From contig SOPS01000001.1 of NCBI GenBank assembly GCA_005239175.1, forward strand, positions 124,001 through 188,000: a DNA stretch of 64,000 bases, in the 5' to 3' direction. The DNA is from a halophilic archaeon SHRA6 (GTDB lineage Archaea; Halobacteriota; Halobacteria; Halobacteriales; Haloferacaceae). The position numbers and the translations under genes were made by a program. The notes under the pieces were generated by a model, which saw only the letters and a program-made list of their open reading frames with translations, had not been told where the DNA came from and made no database searches. This document shows positions 6,630-14,934 of the stretch, piece after piece (within the stretch, counting starts at the first letter, position 1; the number at the start of each line of letters is the position of its first letter).

Positions 6630-7397
6630 CTATCCGTGTTCGATCGACACCGTCCACTCGCCGCCGCTCTCGACGAGCAGGTAGCCGACGCCAGAGACCT
6701 GCTCGGTTCTGGTCTCGCCATCGACATCCGACTCTGTGGCGAACAGCCGGAGCCCGCTGTATTCGCCTGCACGATCGAAGACATCAACGAGGTGACCACC
6801 ACCGCCCGACGCAGAGAGGGTAAACTGCGTCTCCGCGTCGTCGGGGAACTCGATCGGCCCGAAAACATCGGTGAGGGTGCTCTCACGTTCGACTGGAGGT
6901 GACTCGCCGGTGTCGTACACCGGCAGTTCGGTGACATCGATCGTCCACTCGCCGTCAGCGATGACAGTAAGCTCGACAGTCTGGGGGTCGATCGAGTGGA
7001 TCGTTCGGCCGTCAAACGGACCGACAGCGTTGATTCCTGCAGCGAGGACCTCGCCCGCTGAATCGAGAACGCCGACGTTGAACCGTCCCTCGCCCTCGTG
7101 GTCGTATTCGGCGATGATCGGTCCGTCTGTGGAGAGCTCAAAGCTGTCTATCGATTGCGGATCGTCACTATCTGGATCGCCCGATCCAGAAAACGAGTGG
7201 GTGACCGGATTGGAGCCGTCGGTTTCGTAGTCAAATATCGCGTCGGCGTACGGTGGCCACGGCGGAGACTGAGAGTCCTCACCGCCGAGACAGCCTGCAA
7301 GCCCAGTGAGACCGGCGAGCGCACCACTCGAAAGTGCGAGGTACGATCGCCGATTGAGACGGGCCTGTGGGGATGATCTGTCCATACCTCGTCTCAT
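6630..7397 (-). CDS. Tat-exported lipoprotein of unknown function
   Basis: The 255-residue protein begins with a twin-arginine signal (NRRSYLALSSGALAG, near 16-30) and a lipobox LAGC, the usual haloarchaeal Tat-lipobox pattern, so it should be anchored outside the cell membrane. The rest is beta-rich with repeats of the type VELTVIADGEWTIDVTELPVYD and GYLLVESGGEWTVSIEHG, resembling haloarchaeal extracellular domains that end in W-T-hydrophobic strands. No enzyme motif is seen. An alternative ATG lies four codons into the frame. Confidence 0.8.
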   Translation of the reverse strand: MRRGMDRSSPQARLNRRSYLALSSGALAGLTGLAGCLGGEDSQSPPWPPYADAIFDYETDGSNPVTHSFSGSGDPDSDDPQSIDSFELSTDGPIIAEYDHEGEGRFNVGVLDSAGEVLAAGINAVGPFDGRTIHSIDPQTVELTVIADGEWTIDVTELPVYDTGESPPVERESTLTDVFGPIEFPDDAETQFTLSASGGGGHLVDVFDRAGEYSGLRLFATESDVDGETRTEQVSGVGYLLVESGGEWTVSIEHG

Positions 7398-7463
7398 TCG
7401 GCAGGGTTGCTAAGTGTGACGCTGCAAATTTCAAATGAGATACTCAGGGCAGTGTGCGGCCGG

Positions 7464-8534
7464 CTACAGCGTGTCGGCAATCCGTTCGGCGATCCGGTGG
7501 GCTCCTTCAGCCGCCGCGAGGTCGGGTCGATCGGCGGTGACGACGCTCACATCGCGGGAGAGCTCTGCGGAGAGCCGCGCTTCAAACTCCTCGGCGATAC
7601 CCGGAATACACGCCATTCCGCCGGTCAGCGCGATCGGCTTGCCCAACGCGAGCTGATACGGCTTCATGTGGGTGTTCGCGAGCTCTGAGAGGAAGTTATT
7701 CGCAATCTCATCGACTGCCTCGTCAACGTACTCGTCAACGGGGTCCATGAGACCGCGGTTGACGGTAAACTCGTGGGAGCCGCCGCCGGGCTGTTGGATC
7801 ACGTCGGTGAACGGCTCGAAGTCAACAAATGAGGCGTGTTCCTCCTTGTACTCGCGAGCGGTGGTGAGATCGATGTTGACACGGCCCTGGGTTTCCTCTT
7901 CGACGGCGTTTGCGATCCGCCGATCGACTTCCGAGCCGGTGACTGCACCCGTCGAAAATGGGGCAAGCTGTTCGCCGTGACGATACGCACAGGCCTCGAG
8001 GTTCGTCGAACCCATGTTGATCGAAACAAAGACTTCGTCGATCGCCTCAAGCCCGTCGCCCATTGCCGGAATCGAACCACACAGTGATTCAGGGAAGCTC
8101 CGGATTGCCGCCTGGCCGATCGGGCTTCCCTCAATGACCTCGGTCAGATTTTCGAGCCCGGCTTCGTTGTCGATCGTTGGGATCGCATAAACAACGGCGC
8201 TGTCCTCGGGAATATTTTGTGCCCGAATAAGCTCGGTAAAGAATTTTGCGGCCAACTCCGCACGAGCATCGTCTTCGGGGAGGCCCGATCGAAGCATAAA
8301 CTCGACTGTATCGGGGTATTCTTGGGCGGCCTGCTCACCGTAGAGGACACGCTCGGTTCCCGTAATCGGATCATCGTACGTTGCGAGACAGGTGAGCGTC
8401 CGAATCGTGTCGGGCTCTCCGTCTCTGAGGAGCTGAATAACCGTCCGAGTGCTCCCGAGTTTGACACCGACCGGGGTTGGCTCGTCGCTACTATCTGTGC
8501 TGCCGTCGAACGCATCGTCATCTGTGTCTGACAT
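7464..8534 (-). CDS. actin-superfamily ATPase, salactin-like
   Basis: The 356-residue product has the actin/Hsp70/MreB nucleotide-binding pattern: phosphate-1 loop VGVKLGSTRTVIQLL (near 23), phosphate-2 loop EVFVSINMGSTNLEACAY (near 167) and adenosine motif IALTGGMACIPGIAEEF (near 302). An acidic disordered stretch precedes the core. Sequence style and size fit the haloarchaeal salactin group of filament-forming actins known from Halobacterium; the exact orthology needs a search. It lies 14 bases after a gene for an ArlD/E-domain protein and is probably cotranscribed with it, which hints at positioning of a motility or surface complex. Confidence 0.8.
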   Translation of the reverse strand: MSDTDDDAFDGSTDSSDEPTPVGVKLGSTRTVIQLLRDGEPDTIRTLTCLATYDDPITGTERVLYGEQAAQEYPDTVEFMLRSGLPEDDARAELAAKFFTELIRAQNIPEDSAVVYAIPTIDNEAGLENLTEVIEGSPIGQAAIRSFPESLCGSIPAMGDGLEAIDEVFVSINMGSTNLEACAYRHGEQLAPFSTGAVTGSEVDRRIANAVEEETQGRVNIDLTTAREYKEEHASFVDFEPFTDVIQQPGGGSHEFTVNRGLMDPVDEYVDEAVDEIANNFLSELANTHMKPYQLALGKPIALTGGMACIPGIAEEFEARLSAELSRDVSVVTADRPDLAAAEGAHRIAERIADTL

Positions 8535-8548
8535 GATATGGAAACGGG

Positions 8549-9001
8549 TTATGAAAGCGAGGCCAGTGTTGCGATGTATAGCAGGCTCAACCGATGATCG
8601 CCGACCTCAAAGGATCGACAGTGGACGGGTTCGGGCATCGAACCAATCTCACCCGCAATTGCGTGTTGGATCTCCGGTGCGATCCAGCCGAGTTCGCGGT
8701 AGTACCGCAGTGCGTCTCGTGCGGGGCTGTGTCCGCCGACGAGGGTGAGAAACTCAACCCAGTCGTACAGCAGCCGTCGACCAACGTCTGATCGGGGAGC
8801 CGATTGGAGATACGGCCGTTCGAGGTCCGCTGTCGCCCGGGCGGTCCGCAGTGACAACAGCTCACGGAACTGCTGGGCACGGATCGACTCTTCGGCGGTC
8901 AACCCGGGACCCGTCAGTTCCGACTCCGCTATTTCTGGTTCGGCGATGCCCGCCAGATTCCGGAGCTCAGTCGGATCGTACTCCCGTGGATTGACAACCA
9001 T
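8549..9001 (-). CDS. ArlD/ArlE (FlaD/E)-domain protein
   Basis: The 150-residue protein has a charged N-terminal half and a C-terminal domain matching the archaellum accessory ArlD/E module: PYLQSAPRSDVGRRLLYDW (near 64) then the helical core WVEFLTLVGGHSPARDALRYY and LGWIAPEI (residues 82-112). In canonical archaella such domains, in ArlC/D/E proteins, help form the cytoplasmic ring and connect to chemotaxis. No other archaellum gene is nearby. Being the first gene of a two-gene operon with an actin homologue is notable and suggests an adaptor between filament and a polar complex; this is inference. Confidence 0.72.
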   Translation of the reverse strand: MVVNPREYDPTELRNLAGIAEPEIAESELTGPGLTAEESIRAQQFRELLSLRTARATADLERPYLQSAPRSDVGRRLLYDWVEFLTLVGGHSPARDALRYYRELGWIAPEIQHAIAGEIGSMPEPVHCRSFEVGDHRLSLLYIATLASLS

Positions 9002-9117
9002 GCTATCGTATCGCAGTCTGTCCGTTTGCTCGCGTTGCCGCTACGGGGAGACAACTCACGGACAGGATATCAGTATTTTGGTACTGATCGATCGAGAGAG
9101 CGTTCTAATAGCCCGAT

Positions 9118-9849
9118 TCAGTCGAGCTCGAAGTTGATTCGCTCGTGCTCTGAGCCCTGGGTTTTCCGGCCAGTAACCGTGATTTCGCCGATCTCGCCAG
9201 TCGCCGAGACGTGCGTGCCTGCACAGGCAGTCCGATCGAGCGGCTCCTCATTCTCTCCGGCGATCTCGACGATTCGGAGATTGGTGATCGACGCCGGGAG
9301 GAGCGCGATTCGAGTTCGCTCGGGATCGAGTTCAGCCTCAGCGGTTTCTCGATCCATCGTGTACCACCGGACCTCGCGATCGTCTTCAACGAGGCCGTTG
9401 AGCGCAGTTTCAATGTCTGCGAGATCGGTTTCGGTAAAGCGATCGTACGCACAGTCGAGGTGTGCGTGATCGGCGTACAGCTGGTTACCAGTCGTTTCGG
9501 CGTCGTAGGCCGACAGGAGGTGCGCCGAGAGCAGGTGTTGTGCCGTGTGATACCGCATGTGCGCGTACCGACGAGGCCAGTCGAGTTCGCCGCGAACTGC
9601 CGTACCGGGTTCTGGGAGGTGATCTGGGCCGCTCACTGAATGGTAGATTTCGTCTTTCTTTTCGACAGCCGTGACCGTCCAGGTTCGATCGCCGTCGACC
9701 GTCTCGATCGTTCCGGTGTCGTGGGGCTGGCCGCCGCCAGTCGGATAAAAGTGGGTGGCGTTGAGCACGAGCCGATCAGACAACGTGCGCGCGACCGTCG
9801 CGTCGAACGATCGCACCGAACTGTTTTCGAAGTACAGCTGCTCGGTCAT
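9118..9849 (-). CDS. alaX: AlaX-type alanyl-tRNA editing protein
   Basis: A 243-residue trans-editing protein of the AlaX-M type. It has the N-terminal beta domain (NATHFYPTGGGQPHDTG, near 29) and the zinc-binding editing site HTAQHLLSAHLL (near 100) with CAGTHVSATGEIG (near 210). It hydrolyses Ser or Gly mischarged on tRNA-Ala. ATG at 9849 is chosen because the longer frame upstream reads as an Arg-rich non-acidic sequence. No alanyl-tRNA synthetase catalytic domain is present, so it is a free-standing editor. Confidence 0.9.
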   Translation of the reverse strand: MTEQLYFENSSVRSFDATVARTLSDRLVLNATHFYPTGGGQPHDTGTIETVDGDRTWTVTAVEKKDEIYHSVSGPDHLPEPGTAVRGELDWPRRYAHMRYHTAQHLLSAHLLSAYDAETTGNQLYADHAHLDCAYDRFTETDLADIETALNGLVEDDREVRWYTMDRETAEAELDPERTRIALLPASITNLRIVEIAGENEEPLDRTACAGTHVSATGEIGEITVTGRKTQGSEHERINFELD

Positions 9850-9979
9850 AGTCGACTTCAGGAGTGCGATCGGCTTACCGCTTCGGCTCGCGGCGATCAA
9901 ACGCGTTGTGAGCCACGCGCGTCGTTGGAGGTGTCGTAACGCATAAGATGCGAAGCGGCGTAAATCTCTGTAATGATAC

Positions 9980-10711
9980 ATGAGAATCGACGCGCCAGGG
10001 GGTGGCCCCGTGGGCGTTGAAATAAAAGAATCCGCCGTCACAGACGAGGCCTTCGCGGAGATGCAGCGGTTTGTCTACGACTATCTGACCGCGAGCGTCG
10101 AAAGCGAAGGCGACGGCGGCCGGATGCGGTGGTACCCCTGGCACAGCGCGGAGTACCGCTTCAACCACATCAGAAACGTCACCGAACTGGCGACCAAGAT
10201 TGCGAAAAAGGAGGGTGCAGATGTCGACGTCGTGCGGGTTGCCGCAGTCTTTCACGACGTTTCGAAGCTCGAGGCCGATCAGGAGACCCACGCAGAGGAG
10301 GGCGCGCGCGTCGCTCGCGAGTACCTCAACACCCATGGCGACTATCCGCAGTCGTTCATCGAGGAGGTATGTCAGACGATCGTCGACCACTCCTACCACG
10401 GCCCCCTCTCAGACGTGTCTCTCGAGAGCCAGTGTTTGATCGAGGCTGACGTGCTCGATAAGGTCGGCGCAAACGGCACGGCGCTGATGTTGCTCCGGAT
10501 GGGATACGAAGCCAGAACCCATATGGACGCGGCTGGGATGGTCGATCGCGTTCTCGAACGCGGGCGCGATCACGTCGATCGAATCGAATCCGATACTGCC
10601 GAGAGCATCGCCCACCAGCGGCTCAAACGCGTTCGGTGGTTCCGCGAGTGGCTCGAAGCAGAAGTCGTCGAGATGAACAGCGAACTGGACCGAGATCAAG
10701 ACATGCAATAA
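9980..10711 (+). CDS. HD-domain phosphohydrolase
   Basis: The 243-residue protein has the metal-binding HD signature: His in EYRFNHIRNV (near 62), HDVSK (near 91), further His in DHSYHGPLSD (near 136) and Asp in EADVLDKVGA (near 154). HD proteins cleave phosphomonoesters or cyclic and nucleoside phosphates; the substrate cannot be told from the sequence. C-terminal helices (VDRVLERGRDHVDRIES and on) complete the fold. It is convergent with the epimerase gene downstream. Confidence 0.85.
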   Translation: MRIDAPGGGPVGVEIKESAVTDEAFAEMQRFVYDYLTASVESEGDGGRMRWYPWHSAEYRFNHIRNVTELATKIAKKEGADVDVVRVAAVFHDVSKLEADQETHAEEGARVAREYLNTHGDYPQSFIEEVCQTIVDHSYHGPLSDVSLESQCLIEADVLDKVGANGTALMLLRMGYEARTHMDAAGMVDRVLERGRDHVDRIESDTAESIAHQRLKRVRWFREWLEAEVVEMNSELDRDQDMQ

Positions 10712-10752
10712 CGCGGCGACGCACCGAAGAGCCGATCGCACAATCGGGCCAC

Positions 10753-11745
10753 TCAGATCGTTTCGAGCACACCGAGCACGCGCGCTTCGGCGTCGCGTCC
10801 CGGATCGTACTCGTGGCCGTCTCGATCGCTTTCGAGATGCTCAGTCACAGTCGTCGCCATCGCCGTTTCCGGTGGCCTTGACTCCCACCCGAGCGCTGAG
10901 AGCTTGGCCGTCGAGAGCACGTGTGGGTACTCACGATAGAGAATGAAGTCGGCAGTTTCGAGGCCACCAGCGGCCAGTTCGCGATCGCCTGCGCGGACGA
11001 TTTCGACTGAGGTGTCGAGTGATTCGGCGATGAGTTCGATCGTCTCTTCGAGCGTGAGCAGTCGGCGGTCGCCGACATTGTAGCTCTCACCGGGCTTGCC
11101 ACGCTCAGCGACGATCCTGAGCGCCGAGGCAACGTCTTCGACGTACGCGCGGTGCCAGACGTTCTGGCCATCGCCGGGGATCACGAGGCGATCATAGTTC
11201 ACAACGCGATCGATCCAGTAGTCCAGCCGTTCGGTGTAGTCGTGGGGGCCGTAGACGATGCACGGGCGAACGGACATGGCATTGACACCGCTTTCGGCGG
11301 CCTCGAAGACAACGCGATCGCCCTCGGCCTTCCGGTTGCCGTATGTCTCCGAGGAGTCGTCGACAGCCTGATCGGCCGAACAGGGTCGAAGCGGCGTCTC
11401 GCCCTCTCTTTTCGGGATCTCTTCCGCACCGTAGGCATCTCCGGTAGAGATGTACACGTAGCCGTCGACGTCTGCGAAGATATCGACAGCCGCGGAGACG
11501 TCTCCCGGCGCGTAGGCGACACAATCGATGACAATGTCGGGATCGACGGTCTCGGCGGCGCGTGCAAGCGCGTCGTCGTCTGTGCGATCGCCAGCGACGT
11601 GTGTGACTCGATCGTTCTCCTCGAAGGGATTCGGATGGTTGCCTCGGTTGAAGATGGCGACATCGTAGTCGTGCTCGAGCAGGTCGGTGACAGTATGGCG
11701 GCCAATAAATCGGGTCCCGCCGATGACGAGCGCAGTGTCGGTCAT
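10753..11745 (-). CDS. NAD(P)-dependent epimerase/dehydratase
   Basis: The 330-residue extended short-chain dehydrogenase has Rossmann glycine motif VIGGTRFIGRHTV at residues 7-19, STGDAYGAEEIP (Ser/Thr of the active site, near 101) and YGNRKAEGD (YxxxK, near 134). The GGTRFIG variant is typical of haloarchaeal sugar-nucleotide epimerases and also of chloroplast RNA-binding epimerase relatives. It probably acts on a nucleotide sugar for surface glycans, but no sugar-biosynthesis genes adjoin it. Confidence 0.85.
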   Translation of the reverse strand: MTDTALVIGGTRFIGRHTVTDLLEHDYDVAIFNRGNHPNPFEENDRVTHVAGDRTDDDALARAAETVDPDIVIDCVAYAPGDVSAAVDIFADVDGYVYISTGDAYGAEEIPKREGETPLRPCSADQAVDDSSETYGNRKAEGDRVVFEAAESGVNAMSVRPCIVYGPHDYTERLDYWIDRVVNYDRLVIPGDGQNVWHRAYVEDVASALRIVAERGKPGESYNVGDRRLLTLEETIELIAESLDTSVEIVRAGDRELAAGGLETADFILYREYPHVLSTAKLSALGWESRPPETAMATTVTEHLESDRDGHEYDPGRDAEARVLGVLETI

Positions 11746-11850
11746 ATCGATTCGACGGCTTGCGGGAGCAAAGAACTGTGGAAAATGACGGCAAGGGCAG
11801 CCGTGAAATCAAGGTTGATACGGTGATCGACGCGACTCGTAGTAACCGCT

Positions 11851-13071
11851 GTGTGCGCTCGATACCTCACCACAATCACAGATGAGCTACGGGCACTCAA
11901 CAGCGGCGGCCGCGGCATCATCCTAGCAACGATCGCGCTCGGGTGGGGCGTGACGATCGGCGCACGCACGATCTATCCGGTTTTGTTGCCCTCGCTTCGC
12001 TCTGCGTACGACTTCGGGCTCACAGCATCCGGGATACTACTGAGCGTGTTGTTTGCCGCATACGCGCTCGGACAGTTGCCCGGCGGCGTGCTCGCCGATC
12101 GGGCTGGCGAACGAATAACGCTCACACTCAGTGTGGCTGTCTCCGGCGTGGCAATACTGTTCGTTGTCATTTCCCAATCGACAGTCGCACTGTTTGTCGT
12201 GACCGCCGCGTTCGGCTTTGCGGTCGGGTTTTACGCGATCGCACGGTTTACCGCAATCGCGGCGATCTACCCCGACAGATACGGAACCGCAGCCGGTGTG
12301 ACAAATACCGCTCCCGAACTCGGACAAGCCCTGTTGCCGCCGATCGCAGGGTTTGTTGCGTCGGTCGTCGGCTGGCGACTCGGGCTTGGATTTGTGGTGC
12401 CCGTATTTGTGATCACTGCTGTCGGGCTCTGGGTGACGGTTCCGGGGCCCGCAACCGACGAGACTGACGACGATAAAACCACAGCGACGTCACCATCGGT
12501 TCGACGCGTCCTCGGGGCACTCAAGGACCCGGCAATCCTGCGTGCGACCGCTGCGATGATCCTCGGAGTGTCGATCTGGCAGGTGTTCACCGGCTTTTAC
12601 CCGACGTACCTCGTCGAGACAAAGGGACTCTCGTCCTCGCGTGCGGCCGCCGTGTTTGGGCTCTACTTCGCTGCAACTGCGGTAATCCACCCTGTCGCCG
12701 GGGCCGTATACGATCGCTTCGGCGTACGGCGCGCCTATTTCCTCTCTGGGGTCGCCGCGGTGTCATTGGCCGCACTCCCGTTTATTGACGGGCTTGGCGG
12801 TGCGATCGCGGTTTCGATCGGGATGGGGACGCTCTTGGCCTTCGAGACCCCGACGGAGTCGTATCTGGTCCAGTCGCTGCCGTCGTCGATCGAGGGAACT
12901 GGATTCGGGGTACTCCGCACAACAGTGTTTGCTGTCGGCGCGGCCGGGCCGGCGGTTTTCGGCGTCCTTGCCGATCGTGGATACTTCGATGAGCTCTTTA
13001 TTGCGTTGGCAATCATCGCGGTGGGGATGATCCTACTCGCGAGACAACTGCCCGCGGTGTCGGTCCGATAG
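11851..13071 (+). CDS. major facilitator superfamily transporter
   Basis: A 406-residue membrane protein with about 12 hydrophobic segments. The MFS loop 2-3 signature is visible as GGVLADRAGERI (near 75), with the equivalent in the second half at AVYDRFGVRRAY (near 279). It starts with GTG. MFS carriers use proton or sodium gradients; the sequence gives no substrate, although the general look resembles nitrate/sugar-phosphate or drug carriers. It is divergent from the epimerase and closely followed by the protease gene. Confidence 0.88.
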   Translation: MCARYLTTITDELRALNSGGRGIILATIALGWGVTIGARTIYPVLLPSLRSAYDFGLTASGILLSVLFAAYALGQLPGGVLADRAGERITLTLSVAVSGVAILFVVISQSTVALFVVTAAFGFAVGFYAIARFTAIAAIYPDRYGTAAGVTNTAPELGQALLPPIAGFVASVVGWRLGLGFVVPVFVITAVGLWVTVPGPATDETDDDKTTATSPSVRRVLGALKDPAILRATAAMILGVSIWQVFTGFYPTYLVETKGLSSSRAAAVFGLYFAATAVIHPVAGAVYDRFGVRRAYFLSGVAAVSLAALPFIDGLGGAIAVSIGMGTLLAFETPTESYLVQSLPSSIEGTGFGVLRTTVFAVGAAGPAVFGVLADRGYFDELFIALAIIAVGMILLARQLPAVSVR

Positions 13072-13117
13072 CTCGAAGATCGGTAAGTTCCTTGCCGTGG
13101 CTCCCGTATCCGCGTGC

Positions 13118-14473
13118 ATGCTCGGACTGCACGTCGCGTTCATTGCGTTGTTGATCGGAACGCAGGCGTTTTTTACCCTGCTAGCGATCAAAAATGTCGG
13201 CCATGCCGATCGAACGGTCCGCTCGCGGGCAGCGTGGCTCGCCGATCGGCTCGGTATCGACGATCACGAGGAGTTACTCCAGTATCACCGAATCACGACG
13301 GCGTTCTCCCAGCTCAGATCGTGGATTGCGCTTGGCGCACTCCTCGTGGTTCTCTACAGCGGGCTCTTTACCCGGGCTGTCGAAGCAGCAAACAGCTTCG
13401 AGTTCGGTCCGGTGCTTGAAGGGACGTTGTTTATAATCGGGGCGATCGTCGTGGTACAGCTGTTTTCGGTGCCCTTCGCCGTGGTCAGCACGTTCGGTAT
13501 CGAAGAGATATTTGGCTTCAACGAGCAGTCGCCGACGCTATTTGTTCGCGATACCGTCCTGAACACGGTGATATCAGCTGGACTCACGGTCGTTGTCGCC
13601 GGAGCCGTTCTGTGGTTCATCGAGGCGTACCCGACGTGGTGGCCGGTCGCCGCCTGGGCGCTCGTAATCGGGTTCAGCCTCCTGATGCAGATCGTCTACC
13701 CGCGTGTCATCGCGCCGCTTTTCAACGACTTCGAACCGGTCGCTGACGGAGATCTCCGTGAGGCGGTCGAAGACGTGTTCGATCGCGCGGGCTTTTCGTG
13801 TGAACAAATCTACACGATGGACGCCAGCCGCCGATCGACGCATCTGAACGCGTACTTCACGGGCTTTGGGGAGACAAAGCGGGTCGTCCTCTTCGATACC
13901 CTCGTAGAGAAACTCTCGCTGCCAGCGGTCCAGAGCGTGCTCGCACACGAACTTGCGCACTGGAAGAAAGCCCACATCTGGAAGCAGGTCGGCGCAAGCG
14001 CGATCCAGCTCGCGATCGTCTTTGGCGTGCTCGGCTACCTCGTCTCCGCGGAGCCGCTGTACGCGATGTTCGGACTCCCAACTGAGGCGACATACGCTGG
14101 GTTGCTCGTTGGGGTCGTCGTGGTCTCGCCCGTGTTAGAGCTTACTGCGCCGCTGTCGAACCGCCTGTCACTGAAACACGAACGAGAAGCCGACGCCTTC
14201 GCGGTCTCGGTCATGGGTGAGGGCCAGTCGATGATCGACGCGCTCGCAGCACTGGCTCGTGAGAATCTCGCGAACCCGTTTCCAGACCCGACGTATGCGA
14301 CGTTTCATTACAGCCATCCGCCGATCCCCGAACGCATCCGACTGATCGAAGAACAGATGGGGGACTCGACAGCGGAACAGTCGGGTGACGCAGATGGCAA
14401 GAGTCAGCCAACCGACGCAGACGACAAGAGTCAGCCAACCGACGCAGACACTGGTGGATCGACCGCTCTCTGA
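13118..14473 (+). CDS. M48-family membrane metalloprotease (Ste24/CAAX protease-like)
   Basis: The 451-residue protein has several membrane spans and the zinc protease motif HELAHWKKAH (near 286) plus the third-ligand region EREADAFAVSVMGE (near 363). This is the Ste24/HtpX type of intramembrane-facing metalloprotease; length and topology fit Ste24 better than HtpX. Start at ATG 13118 is preferred over an upstream GTG because it places the hydrophobic segment MLGLHVAFIALLIG at the N terminus. The C-terminal tail (after GEQ near 420) is acidic and contains two exact 27-base direct repeats (14387-14440, encoding DADxKSQPT units). Confidence 0.9.
   Translation: MLGLHVAFIALLIGTQAFFTLLAIKNVGHADRTVRSRAAWLADRLGIDDHEELLQYHRITTAFSQLRSWIALGALLVVLYSGLFTRAVEAANSFEFGPVLEGTLFIIGAIVVVQLFSVPFAVVSTFGIEEIFGFNEQSPTLFVRDTVLNTVISAGLTVVVAGAVLWFIEAYPTWWPVAAWALVIGFSLLMQIVYPRVIAPLFNDFEPVADGDLREAVEDVFDRAGFSCEQIYTMDASRRSTHLNAYFTGFGETKRVVLFDTLVEKLSLPAVQSVLAHELAHWKKAHIWKQVGASAIQLAIVFGVLGYLVSAEPLYAMFGLPTEATYAGLLVGVVVVSPVLELTAPLSNRLSLKHEREADAFAVSVMGEGQSMIDALAALARENLANPFPDPTYATFHYSHPPIPERIRLIEEQMGDSTAEQSGDADGKSQPTDADDKSQPTDADTGGSTAL
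14387..14440 (+). repeat. 27-base direct repeat in the protease gene tail
   Basis: Two consecutive 27-base units (starts 14387 and 14414, with a partial third at 14441) differ at only a few bases, and encode a 9-residue acidic repeat in the cytoplasmic-looking tail of the M48 protease. Slipped-strand expansion of a disordered tail is the simplest reading. Confidence 0.7.
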
Positions 14474-14485
14474 ACGAGAAAGTCG

Positions 14486-14887
14486 ATGGCAGAACCTGGA
14501 ACGTACGTCCTTGTCATGGAACGCTCCCAAGCCGCGTCGATCGAGATCGGTGCGCTCGGAACGATCGAGTTTCCCGCCGGCGGCTACGGCTACGTCGGCA
14601 GTGCCTTCGGCCCAGGAGGGTTAGCCCGCGTCAACCGGCACCGATCGATCGCCTCGGGTGAGAAATCAACGCGTCACTGGCATATCGACTACCTGCTTGG
14701 CCACCCGGAGACGCAACTCGTCGACGTGGTACTGTTTCCGGGTCGTGATGTTGAATGTGCGCTCGCGACGGGAATCGACGCGGACTCCGTCGACCAATTC
14801 GGCGCATCCGACTGTGACTGTCGGAGCCACCTGTTGTACGCGGCCGAACCGAGTGCGATCGTCTCGGCTGCCGAGTCGTACCAGTGA
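14486..14887 (+). CDS. DUF123-type GIY-YIG nuclease-like protein
   Basis: The 133-residue protein matches the DUF123 group of the GIY-YIG superfamily, often linked to endonuclease III. It has GTYVLVMERS near the start, GGYGYVGSAFGPGGLARVNR (GIY-YIG-like core, residues 32-51), RHWHIDYLLGH (near 63) and a conserved Cys-rich CDCRSHLLY near 111. The conserved Arg and His residues are retained, but nuclease activity in this branch has not been firmly established. It starts 12 bases after the protease gene. Confidence 0.82.
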   Translation: MAEPGTYVLVMERSQAASIEIGALGTIEFPAGGYGYVGSAFGPGGLARVNRHRSIASGEKSTRHWHIDYLLGHPETQLVDVVLFPGRDVECALATGIDADSVDQFGASDCDCRSHLLYAAEPSAIVSAAESYQ

Positions 14888-14934
14888 CGGGGATAGTGAA
14901 CAAAAATACGAACGACCCGAAACCGGCGGCCCGA

